Below, piece after piece: positions 27,802-35,557 of a stretch of DNA of 47,309 nt. Both the position numbers and the translations under genes were made by a program. The first letter of the stretch is position 1. Each line of letters opens with the position of its first letter. Under the pieces are notes generated by a model. It was not told the origin of the DNA. It saw only the letters and a list, made by a program, of their open reading frames with translations, and ran no database searches. Source of the stretch: CALCHA01 sp035548175 (lineage in GTDB: Bacteria; Planctomycetota; Phycisphaerae; WQYP01); assembly GCA_035548175.1 (NCBI GenBank), contig DASZTO010000008.1, positions 1 through 47,309 of the forward strand, read 5' to 3'.

Positions 27802-30462
27802 TTACTTCGTGGAGTAACCGCTGCCGGCGGTTTGGCGGGCGACGGCTTGGGCGGCGGCGAGGCGGGCGATGGGGACGCGGTAGGGGGAGCAGGAGACGTA
27901 GGAGAGGCCGACCTTGTGGCAGAATTCGACGGAGGCGGGGTCGCCGCCGTGTTCGCCGCAGATGCCGAGCTTGATGTCGGCGCGGGTGGACTTGCCCTTT
28001 TCGCAGGCGCCTTTGATCAGCTGGCCGACGCCGTCCTGGTCGAGGGACTGGAAGGGGTCCTTGGGGAGGATTTCCATCTCGACGTACTTGGGCACGAAGG
28101 AGCCGACGTCGTCGCGGGAGAAGCCGAAGGTCATCTGGGTGAGGTCGTTGGTGCCGAAGGAGAAGAACTCGGCCTGCTTGGCGATCTCATCGGCGGTGAC
28201 GGCGGCGCGGGGGACTTCGATCATGGTGCCGACCTTGTAGTTGATCTTCTTGCCGGCCTTCTTGAAGACTTCGTCGGCGACGGCGCGAACCTTGGGGAGG
28301 AGGAACTCGAGTTCCTTCACGGTGTTGACCAGGGGGATCATCACTTCGGGTTCGACCTTCACTCCCTTCTTGGAGACTTCGACGGCGGCTTCGAAGATGG
28401 CGCGGATCTGCATGTCCTGGATTTCGGGGAAGATGACGGCGAGGCGGCAGCCGCGGAAGCCGAGCATCGGGTTGGCTTCGTGGAGTTCGCTGACGCGGCG
28501 CTTGATCTTGTCGAGCGGCACCTTCATCTGCCTGGCCATCTCCTTCTGGTTCTTGTCCTCGTGGGGGAGGAACTCGTGGAGAGGGGGATCGAGCAAACGG
28601 ACGGTGACGGGGAGGCCGTTCATCGCCTTGAAGATGCCGATGAAATCTTTCTTCTGGTAGGGGAGGAGCTTCTTCAACGCCTTCTTACGGTCTTCGAGGT
28701 TGTCGGCGAGGATCATTTCGCGGACGGCGATGATGCGGTCGCCTTCGAAGAACATGTGTTCGGTGCGGCAGAGGCCGATGCCTTCAGCGCCGAACTCGCG
28801 AGCCACCTGGGCGTCGTGCGGGGTGTCGGCGTTGGTGCGGACCTTGAGGCTGCGGGTCTTGTCGGCCCAGCCCATGAGCGTGCCGAAGTCGCCGGAGACC
28901 TTGGGTTTGGTGGTGGGCACTTCGCCGGCGAAGACCATGCCGGTGGAGCCGTCGATGGAGAGGATGTCCTTGCGGGTGAACTTGCGGTTTTTGCCGTTGA
29001 CGTTGATGGTGACGGTGCCGGCCTTGGCGTCGATCTGGAGTTCGCCGCAACCAGCGACGCAGGGTTTGCCCATGCCGCGGGCGACGACGGCGGCGTGGCT
29101 CGTCATGCCGCCGGTGGAGGTGAGGATGCCCTTGGCGACGTTCATGCCGCCGATGTCCTCGGGAGAGGTTTCCTTGCGGACAAGCAGGACGGCTTCGCCC
29201 TTGGCGACGCGTTCCTCGGCTTCTTCGGCGGTGAAGGCGAGCTTGCCGACGGCCGCGCCCGGCGAGGCGGGCAGGCCCTTGGCGACCTGATCGCGCTTGG
29301 CCTTGGGATCGAACGAGGGGTGGAGGAGTTGATCGAGCGAGGAGGCGTCGACGCGGAGAAGCGCGGTGTTCTGGTCGATGAGGCCTTCCTTCACCATTTC
29401 GACGGCGATGCGGACGGCGGCGCCGGCGGTGCGCTTGCCGTTGCGCGTCTGGAGCATGTAGAACTTGTTGTGCTCGACGGTGAATTCCATGTCCTGGACG
29501 TCCTTGAAGTGCTTCTCGAGGATGTCCTTGACGCGGAGGAGTTCGGCGTAGGCTTCGGGGAGGGTGTCGCCCATGCGGACGATTTCCTGCGGCGTCCGGA
29601 TGCCGGCGACGACGTCTTCGCCCTGGGCGTTGATGAGGAATTCGCCGTAGAAGACGTTTTCGCCGGTGGAGGGATCGCGGGTGAAGCAGACGCCGGTGGC
29701 GCAGTCGTCACCCATGTTGCCGAAGACCATGGCCTGGACGTTCACGGCGGTGCCAGCCAAGCCGTACAGCTCGTTCATCTGGCGGTATTTGATGGCCCGT
29801 GCGCCGTTCCAGGACTGGAAGACGGCCTTGACGGCGGCGAGGATCTGCTGCTTGGGATCGGTGGGGAAGTTCTGCTTGGTGTACTTCTTGTAGACGGCGA
29901 GGTAGCGCTTGCAGACTTCCTTGAGGCCATCGACGTCGAGGTCGGTGTCGAGCCTGGCCTTGCGTTTCTTTTTGACTTCGGTGAGTTCGTGTTCGAAGTG
30001 TTCGTGGTCGACGCCCATGACGGTGTCGCCGAACATGTTGATGAGGCGGCGCCAGGAATCCCAGGCGAAGCGTTCATTGCCGGCGGTTTTGCCGTAGCCT
30101 TCGATCATGGCTTCGGTGAGGCCGATGTTGAGGACGGTGTCCATCATTCCGGGCATGGAGACGGCGGCACCGGAGCGGCAGGAGACGAGGAGGGGGTTGG
30201 AGGCATCGCCGAGTTTTTTGCCGGTTTCCTCTTCGAGGCGTTTGAGGTTGGCCTCGATTTCCTGGACGAGGCCGTCGGGGAATTTTTCACCTTGTTTGTA
30301 GTATTCGCCGCAGGTTTCGGTGGTGATGGTGAAGCCGGGGGGGACGGGGAGCCCCATGTTGCACATTTCGGCGAGGTTAGCGCCCTTGCCGCCGAGGAGC
30401 ATTTTGTCCTTGGCGGAGCCTTCGGACGTTTTGCCAAAGAAATAGACCATCTTATTTGCCAC
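27802..30462 (-). CDS. ppdK: Pyruvate, phosphate dikinase
   Basis: An 886-residue protein that interconverts pyruvate, ATP and phosphate with PEP, AMP and diphosphate. In order: ATP-grasp domain (KMLLGGKGANLAEM near the start), the phospho-histidine domain with GGMTSHAAVVARG (catalytic His near 454), and the PEP/pyruvate barrel ending in CGEHGGDP (near 834). I place the start at the GTG 30460-30462, because GGAGG lies 8 nt upstream; the first ATG is four codons later. It has a good promoter at 30567-30594 and a leader hairpin. The length matches the family. Confidence 0.96.
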   Translation of the reverse strand: MANKMVYFFGKTSEGSAKDKMLLGGKGANLAEMCNMGLPVPPGFTITTETCGEYYKQGEKFPDGLVQEIEANLKRLEEETGKKLGDASNPLLVSCRSGAAVSMPGMMDTVLNIGLTEAMIEGYGKTAGNERFAWDSWRRLINMFGDTVMGVDHEHFEHELTEVKKKRKARLDTDLDVDGLKEVCKRYLAVYKKYTKQNFPTDPKQQILAAVKAVFQSWNGARAIKYRQMNELYGLAGTAVNVQAMVFGNMGDDCATGVCFTRDPSTGENVFYGEFLINAQGEDVVAGIRTPQEIVRMGDTLPEAYAELLRVKDILEKHFKDVQDMEFTVEHNKFYMLQTRNGKRTAGAAVRIAVEMVKEGLIDQNTALLRVDASSLDQLLHPSFDPKAKRDQVAKGLPASPGAAVGKLAFTAEEAEERVAKGEAVLLVRKETSPEDIGGMNVAKGILTSTGGMTSHAAVVARGMGKPCVAGCGELQIDAKAGTVTINVNGKNRKFTRKDILSIDGSTGMVFAGEVPTTKPKVSGDFGTLMGWADKTRSLKVRTNADTPHDAQVAREFGAEGIGLCRTEHMFFEGDRIIAVREMILADNLEDRKKALKKLLPYQKKDFIGIFKAMNGLPVTVRLLDPPLHEFLPHEDKNQKEMARQMKVPLDKIKRRVSELHEANPMLGFRGCRLAVIFPEIQDMQIRAIFEAAVEVSKKGVKVEPEVMIPLVNTVKELEFLLPKVRAVADEVFKKAGKKINYKVGTMIEVPRAAVTADEIAKQAEFFSFGTNDLTQMTFGFSRDDVGSFVPKYVEMEILPKDPFQSLDQDGVGQLIKGACEKGKSTRADIKLGICGEHGGDPASVEFCHKVGLSYVSCSPYRVPIARLAAAQAVARQTAGSGYSTK

Positions 30463-30479
30463 GAAACATCCTCCGAGGA

Positions 30480-30504
30480 GCCGCGCAAAAACCCCTTGCG
30501 CGGC
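30480..30504 (-). promoter_or_regulatory. Leader hairpin just upstream of the ppdK ribosome site
   Basis: GCCGCGCAA (30480-30488) and TTGCGCGGC (30496-30504) form a perfect 9-bp stem with a 7-nt loop. In the mRNA the hairpin ends 5 nt before the GGAGG ribosome site. No T-run follows, so a translational or stability role is more likely than termination. Confidence 0.5.
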
Positions 30505-30566
30505 GGGCAGTTTGAGTGAAAGAATCACGGAATCCCGGGGGTGGGGAGGCCGGAAAAGAAGGCAAA

Positions 30567-30594
30567 AGTATAGGGGTGGGTAAAGGTCTGTCAA
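30567..30594 (-). promoter_or_regulatory. Sigma70-type promoter of ppdK
   Basis: On the minus strand: TTGACA (30589-30594), a 16-nt spacer, and TATACT (30567-30572). The predicted leader is about 100 nt. Confidence 0.7.
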
Positions 30595-30662
30595 TTCGGC
30601 CGGTGAGGGTTGTGAGGCGGAAGCAAGGGGGACGGGGAGACGGGGCAAAGAGGAGGAGTGGC

Positions 30663-30793
30663 GGGGCAAGGCGCTCAAAGGGGGGGCAAGGCGCTCATTT
30701 TTTTGACTTGTGCCGATTATCGGAAGGTGTTGGGGTAGCGAGGGTTGGCAGTGGCGGAGGGCAAGGTGCTCAAGGCGCTCATTTATTTTTGCG
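30663..30793. repeat. AAGGCGCTCA short-period intergenic repeat
   Basis: This lies in the 563-nt gene-free stretch 30463-31025. GGGGCAAGGCGCTCA occurs at 30663-30677 and 30683-30697, and GCAAGGTGCTCAAGGCGCTC at 30761-30780. Two copies run on into an A/T-rich tail (CATTTTTTTG, CATTTATTTTTG). The unit is a 10-nt period (CAAGGNGCTC). Apart from this repeat and the ppdK promoter and hairpin I see nothing else in the gap. Confidence 0.55.
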
Positions 30794-31025
30794 CACAGGA
30801 GGGGGAAGTGGGCGTCGAAATCGTTACGTCGTGGCGTGGTCAGGACGTACGTTTGGTCGGGCGGGGTTTGCGCCGCGCGGCGGGGGTGGGGCGTCGGTAG
30901 CGGTTGCATGATCCTTCTCCCTGCGACGGGCAGGCATGCGGTCCATGGAGCCCGTCGCATAGAAGAGAACGGCTGAGGCGCGGGAAAGGTTCCCGGAATT
31001 TTTGCGGAATTGCCCGTTCGGGTGA

Positions 31026-32390
31026 TCAGCGGGTGAGGGTGATGGGGAGGTGGAGGGGTTCGGCGAAGAGTTCGGTGATGGGAAGGTGGGTGAAGGGGTC
31101 GAGAGGCTGTTCGTCGGGGTTGAGGTCGCGGGGCGTGAGAAGGATTTCGGCGGGTCCGGGGTGGGGGGCCAGGGCTTTCAGTTCGCCGGGCCAGACATCC
31201 ATGCCGTCGAATTCGTCGCTGGTTTCGGGGCTGATGTTGATGGGAACCTGGAAGTTCCAGTGATTCTGGTCCTGGACGAGTTGCACGAGGAAATGTGCGG
31301 GGATGGGGGTGGGATGGAGGTGGAAGACGGCGTGAAGGCCGGCACCGGCGGAACGGAGGCGGATGGTCGAATCTCGCAGGGTGATAGCTTTGGCGAAGGC
31401 GGCCTGCATGGCGGGGGCGTGGTTGGCGGAGACAAAGGAGATGTCATCGGGGATGATGGAGAATGAGATGGTGCGCGAGCCATGGACCACGCCGGCGCCC
31501 AGCGGCACCCAGGGGAAAGCGATGGAGAGGCGGTAGTCGAGGGAAGCGTGCTGGGTGCCAAGGGGGAGAGGCGGGGGGTTGGGATCGGTGAGGATGTGGA
31601 CGCCGGTGCTGCCGCCGCCCCAGCCGCTGCTTTTGGAAGCACCATGCTTCGCGATGCCGTTGAAGGTCGTGTCGAGAGAGAGGGCGATCTCGGGAAGTGC
31701 TGGGAGCCGGGGGTGGCAGGTGCGGGTGAGAGCGGGGGAGATCCAGAGGGTGGGGTTGGCATGTTGGTGGACCGCCGGGCTGGCGCTGGCCGTAACTTCG
31801 ACGCTTTGGGAGAGGAAGGTTTGCCAGCGTGTGGGGTCGAGGAGCGAGTGGGTGGCGGCATCGAGGACGAGATCGCCGAGGGAAGGGTCCCAGGGGCGGG
31901 AGGTGTCGGCCTGGAGGCGGAGGATTTTGTCGACGGTGGGGATGAGGTCGGCGGCGGAAAGGGCGCGGGCATCGAGGCGGCGGGTGATTTCGCGGAGCGC
32001 GTCAGTGGAGGCGGAGGTGGCCGGGGTGGTGAGGCTGGCGTTGAGCAAGACAAGGGGCTCGAAGCGGATGAGGGAGATGTGGGTGATGCGGAGGGCGACC
32101 AGCGCGGCGAAGAGGAGGGAGGTGGGAACCAGAACAAGCCACGCGGTGAGGAGGAGGGAGCGGATGGGTTGGCGGTGGCCGGGGAGGGTGGAGTGGGGCG
32201 AGCGGATGTCACGCCCGCATTCCGGGCAGTTGCAAGAGGTGGCGGGGAGGCCGGTGAGATCGAAGCGGCAGTTTCGGCAGAGGGGGTGGTCGTCGATGCG
32301 GCGTCCGCGACGGGCGACGAGGAGGAGGGTGAGGGAGAAGAGGGCGATCAGGAGGGTGGGGAGCATGGCGAGATCACACGCGAGATGCAT
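31026..32390 (-). CDS. Planctomycete-type zinc-ribbon membrane protein
   Basis: A 454-residue protein of unknown function. The N-terminus has a membrane helix (about 8-26), a zinc ribbon (C38-x2-C41, then C55-x2-C58, around CRFDLTGLP), and a second helix (about 80-102). The rest (about 110-454) is a predicted extracytoplasmic domain without recognisable motifs. The CRxCxxDLTGL-type ribbon next to a helix is characteristic of many planctomycete hypothetical proteins, but the function is unknown. An alternative start is the ATG at 32364-32366. Confidence 0.7.
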   Translation of the reverse strand: MHLACDLAMLPTLLIALFSLTLLLVARRGRRIDDHPLCRNCRFDLTGLPATSCNCPECGRDIRSPHSTLPGHRQPIRSLLLTAWLVLVPTSLLFAALVALRITHISLIRFEPLVLLNASLTTPATSASTDALREITRRLDARALSAADLIPTVDKILRLQADTSRPWDPSLGDLVLDAATHSLLDPTRWQTFLSQSVEVTASASPAVHQHANPTLWISPALTRTCHPRLPALPEIALSLDTTFNGIAKHGASKSSGWGGGSTGVHILTDPNPPPLPLGTQHASLDYRLSIAFPWVPLGAGVVHGSRTISFSIIPDDISFVSANHAPAMQAAFAKAITLRDSTIRLRSAGAGLHAVFHLHPTPIPAHFLVQLVQDQNHWNFQVPINISPETSDEFDGMDVWPGELKALAPHPGPAEILLTPRDLNPDEQPLDPFTHLPITELFAEPLHLPITLTR

Positions 32391-32638
32391 GACAGGGAGG
32401 TGAAACGGCCAGTGGTGGTATGGGAAACGAAAGTGGGAGCGGGTGCAAGTCGGGGGCAGCGCGGGGCAGGGCGAGCAGAGCGCGTAAAAACGCGCCCATC
32501 GAGGGACGCTGGATGGGGGCGGACCGAGGCTTGGAGCATTTCCGGGAAGCTATACGGCGCGGCTGGACGATATGTGGGTGAAGGCGGACTGGGCAGAGAA
32601 CGGCGATCCGGCGAAAGCGCCGGCTGCGCGGCGATGAA

Positions 32639-32664
32639 GCCCACCCCCTCCGCGGGGTGGGGCC
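32639..32664 (-). repeat. REP-like palindrome, inverted copy
   Basis: These 26 nt are the exact reverse complement of 33333-33358. The element folds as an 8-bp stem (CCCACCCC with GGGGTGGG). It sits downstream of the transposase-like pseudogene. It lies in the 328-nt gene-free stretch 32391-32718, which otherwise holds only a small CCGGCG/CGCCGG hairpin near 32608-32622. Confidence 0.75.
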
Positions 32665-32718
32665 TATGGGCGCTCCGCATGCCATAACCATCCGAGCCCG
32701 CCCGCCGCACGTCTTCAC

Positions 32719-33268
32719 TCACCAGGGCCATTCCTCTGGGGACAGTTCTCGAAATCCCCAGACCCACGCCCCCTCCGTCGCATGGTCGAGGATGTAGCCG
32801 AACGTCCATTTCCCATGTTCCAGATCGCCGATCGGTTCCTCGTGCGACCGCTTCTGCCATGGCGAGGGCTGACCCGCGAACATGCGGTGATAGATGTGCC
32901 CCTTCAAATCGCCTGCGCAGGCGCGTGGGGCGTCGTCATCGCAGCGCGCCAGCAGGTGGCAATGCTCCTTGCCCACGGAGATGGCGGCGACGGGAACTTG
33001 CCCAAGCCGCAGTGAATCCAGCAGGTGATTGCCGACGATGGCGAAATCCGAGGGCGGAAACGCGAACGGCGGCCGCGTGAGGCGTTCGCGCGTATTCGCG
33101 GAGCCCCTCGGCCCACCTGGAGGGCGCAGGCGGATGCCGGTGTGAGCCCGGTACGTGGCGGCGATGGTGGCGCTCCCGCCAACTGCGCTCGTCGCCCGGC
33201 AACCAGTGACCGTAGGTGCCCAGCGTGATGTGATACCCGTGATGCCAGCCGATGCGCGTGGGGTGCAT
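32719..33268 (-). pseudogene. RAYT-like (Y1/IS200-fold) transposase, frameshifted
   Basis: The ATG at 33266-33268 starts MHPTRIGWHHGYHITLGTYG, then LPGDERSWRERHH and GLREYAR, and the frame breaks near 33084-33094. In the +1-shifted frame the protein continues as RERLTRPPFAFPPSDFAIVG, then GKEHCHLLARC (the HUH-like HxH motif), GDLKGHIYHRMF and a Trp-rich end (WVWGFRELSPEEWPW) to the stop at 32719. The break sits in a CG-dinucleotide run and is explained by loss of one CG pair. Restored, the protein would have about 183 residues. REP-like palindromes lie on both sides, as expected for REP-associated tyrosine transposases. Family assignment is by eye. Confidence 0.7.
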
Positions 33269-33332
33269 GGAGTTAGTGTGGAGCGGAGGGTCTGGGGAGT
33301 AAAGATAATTCTGGGAAGAATGGGCGCACATG

Positions 33333-33368
33333 GGCCCCACCCCGCGGAGGGGGTGGGCTTTGGGGCGC
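33333..33368 (+). repeat. REP-like palindrome, direct copy 1
   Basis: CCCACCCC (33337-33344 region) and GGGGTGGG (33350-33357) form an 8-bp stem, followed by CTTTGGGGCGC. It lies 65 nt upstream of the transposase-like start. Confidence 0.75.
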
Positions 33369-33410
33369 CGCGAGATGGATCGGACGCTCCGGTGTTTGCG
33401 GAGACACATT

Positions 33411-33446
33411 GGACCCACCCCGCGGAGGGGGTGGGCTTTGGGGCGC
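33411..33446 (+). repeat. REP-like palindrome, direct copy 2
   Basis: Identical to copy 1 from CCCACCCCGCGG through CTTTGGGGCGC. The two copies are 78 nt apart in the same orientation and separated by about 45 nt of unique sequence. Confidence 0.75.
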
Positions 33447-33456
33447 GGGGGAGAGA

Positions 33457-34341
33457 TTAATGTTGGGCGGGTTGGTGGGGGGCGGATTCGATTTGGATGG
33501 TGGTGTGGTTGATGTGGTGGCGGGTGTCGAGGGCGCGGGCGACTTGTTCGAGGATGCGCTGGCCTTCGCGGATGGATTGGTCGGCGACGCGGATGTGGAG
33601 GGCGCAGGCGATCTGGCCTGGGCCGACGGTCCAGACGTGGAGGTCGTGGGCGGAGAGGACGCCGGGGATGGAGGTGATGGTGCGGGTGACCTGGACGAGA
33701 TCGAGGCCATCGGGCGTGGCTTCGAGGAGGACGTTGACGGATTTGCGGAGGATGGACCAGGAGCTTGCGAGGATGAAGGCGGCGACGAGCAGGGAGATGA
33801 GGGGGTCGGCGAGCTGCCAACCGGTGCCCAGGACGAGGATGCCGGCGACGACGACGGCGAGCGCGCAGAGCGCGTCGCCGAGCATGTGGAGGAACGCGGA
33901 ACGGAGGTTGAGGTTGTCGTGAGAGCCGGGGCGGAGGGCGAGGGCGATGAAGGCGTTGAGGCAGATGGCGGCGGCGGCGACGGCGATGACGATCCAGCCG
34001 TCGACGGGCTGGGGGTGTGAGAGGCGGTGGAGGGCCTGCCAGGCGATGAAGAGGGCGGCGAGGACCAGGGAGAGGGCGTTGGCCAGCGCGGCCAGGATGC
34101 CGACGCGGTGGTAGCCGAAGGTGTACCCGTGGCGCGGAGGTTTTTTGGAGATGTAGAGGGCGTAGCAGGAGAAGGCGAGAGCGGCGGCGTCGGCGAAGTT
34201 GTGGCCGGCGTCGGAGAGGAGGGCGAGGCTGTGGGCGAAGAGGCCGGCGGTGATTTCCCCGGCGACGAAGAGAAGGGTGAGCAGGAGTGCGAGGGCGAGG
34301 CGCTTGGGGGAGGCGTCGGGGTGGGAGTGCTCGTGGGCCAT
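33457..34341 (-). CDS. Cation diffusion facilitator (CDF) metal exporter
   Basis: A 294-residue membrane protein. A His-rich start (MAHEHSHPD) leads into six predicted helices. Metal-site residues are visible in SDAGHNFAD (H47, D51) of helix 2 and HMLGD (near 150-154) of helix 5. A C-terminal cytoplasmic domain (about 205-294, VLSAHDLHVWTV) is the usual dimerising ferredoxin-like fold. It resembles the CzcD/ZitB branch, which exports Zn2+, Cd2+ or Co2+ in exchange for protons. I prefer the ATG at 34339-34341 over an upstream frame extension of 12 residues; neither has a clear ribosome site. Confidence 0.92.
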   Translation of the reverse strand: MAHEHSHPDASPKRLALALLLTLLFVAGEITAGLFAHSLALLSDAGHNFADAAALAFSCYALYISKKPPRHGYTFGYHRVGILAALANALSLVLAALFIAWQALHRLSHPQPVDGWIVIAVAAAAICLNAFIALALRPGSHDNLNLRSAFLHMLGDALCALAVVVAGILVLGTGWQLADPLISLLVAAFILASSWSILRKSVNVLLEATPDGLDLVQVTRTITSIPGVLSAHDLHVWTVGPGQIACALHIRVADQSIREGQRILEQVARALDTRHHINHTTIQIESAPHQPAQH

Positions 34342-34416
34342 GCGGAAAGGGTAAGGGGGCAAGGGCGCGGAGGGCAATCGGGAGGCGGAGCGGATGTGGG
34401 CGGAGAGGCGCGGCCC

Positions 34417-35379
34417 TTAGCGCCGTGCGGTGCGGCGGCGGAGGGCGAGCATGGCGATGCCGGCGCCCAGGAGGCCGAGGGAGGCGGGCTCGGGGGTGGC
34501 TTCGGGGGTGAAGATGGTGCCGGAGTCGGTGGAGTAGGAGGCGAGGGGATCGTCGGTGGTGATGTTGAAGTTGGCGGTGTTGCCGGCGTTGACGAGGACC
34601 TGTGTGTTGCCGCCCTCAGCGTCGGCGAGGGTCTCGAGGTAGGCATCGATGACGAGGATGGCGCCATCGTTGACGTGGACGGTCATGGAGACGGTGCGCT
34701 GGGGCGGGCGATCATCCTCGGTGACATCGTTCTCTTCGACGTAGCGGTGGTAGTCGAGGACGGAGAGCGATTGGTTGAGGACGTCCTGCGAGACGTTTTT
34801 GCTGAGGTCGTGATCAAAGACAATGACGGCGTGTACGTCGGCCTCATTGATGCCGTTCTCGTAGAGGGCGTATTGGCCGGCGACGTCGATGGTGTCATCG
34901 AGGGTGAGGGTGAGGGTGTAGTTGGAGCCGGTGGGGTTGGTGGTGTGGAAATGGACGGCATCGGACCAGCGGGCCTCATCGGTGGCCGACATGGTGGCGA
35001 CGCCCATGACGCCGGAGCTCACCATGTTGGAGGTGGCGATGGACGTGACGGTGGAATGGAGCTTTCCGATTTCGGCGGTGCTTTCGATGTGGCCTTCGGT
35101 GGTCTGCGCGACGGCGGGGCCGGGATACTGATAGACGGTGCCGGCGGCGTTGGTATCCATGGCGTTGGTGAGGGAAAGCTGCTGGAGCTGGCCGGTGTCG
35201 GAGAAGAGATTCCTGGTTTGCTGGGTGGTGCCATTGGCGGAATCATCCACGCCGGCCTGGCTGTAGATGGTTTCGTAGTCGGAGACGTAGTAAGAGGAAA
35301 AGGCGGTGGGTGCCGTTGAGGTGACGGCAGCGACGCAGGCCGCGGATGCCAACAACCAGGAACGCTTCGCACGCTTCAT
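34417..35379 (-). CDS. PEP-CTERM secreted protein (2)
   Basis: A 320-residue exported protein with signal MKRAKRSWLLASAACVAAVT and a C-terminal PEP-CTERM signal (TPEPASLGLLGAGIAMLALR then RRTARR). The middle is rich in Thr, Ser, Asp and Asn with no named domain, and probably forms an extracellular beta structure. The ATG at 35377-35379 has GGAGAAG upstream. A promoter at 35444-35471 gives a leader of about 60 nt. Confidence 0.85.
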   Translation of the reverse strand: MKRAKRSWLLASAACVAAVTSTAPTAFSSYYVSDYETIYSQAGVDDSANGTTQQTRNLFSDTGQLQQLSLTNAMDTNAAGTVYQYPGPAVAQTTEGHIESTAEIGKLHSTVTSIATSNMVSSGVMGVATMSATDEARWSDAVHFHTTNPTGSNYTLTLTLDDTIDVAGQYALYENGINEADVHAVIVFDHDLSKNVSQDVLNQSLSVLDYHRYVEENDVTEDDRPPQRTVSMTVHVNDGAILVIDAYLETLADAEGGNTQVLVNAGNTANFNITTDDPLASYSTDSGTIFTPEATPEPASLGLLGAGIAMLALRRRTARR

Positions 35380-35443
35380 CGAGCTTCTCCAGCATGTATG
35401 GTCCCGTTGCATCCCGATGATTACCGGAATCGCGTTGTGTTCC

Positions 35444-35471
35444 AACATACATCATGAATAGGGATTGGCAA
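35444..35471 (-). promoter_or_regulatory. Sigma70-like promoter of the second PEP-CTERM gene
   Basis: On the minus strand: TTGCCA (35466-35471), a 16-nt spacer, and TATGTT (35444-35449), in a locally AT-rich stretch. Confidence 0.5.
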
Positions 35472-35557
35472 ATGAGAATATGACGCTGTTTGCAAAGCGG
35501 ACAAAATGGCGTCGATAGTGAGAAAAACACGAACGATGTTCGTAAAAAGATGCTCAC

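Noticed and set aside
27709..30519. A long open frame on the plus strand (over 900 codons) opposite ppdK
   Set aside because: It is an antisense shadow of a clear PPDK gene. Its translation is Gly/Asp/Glu/Val-rich low complexity, as expected from the reverse strand of GC-rich codons.
30463..30960. Upstream extension of ppdK by about 166 codons
   Set aside because: It passes through a promoter, a hairpin and repeats, and a GTG start with GGAGG lies at 30460-30462.
33333..33446. CRISPR array
   Set aside because: There are only two direct copies 78 nt apart, they are palindromic, an inverted copy lies elsewhere, and no cas genes are present.
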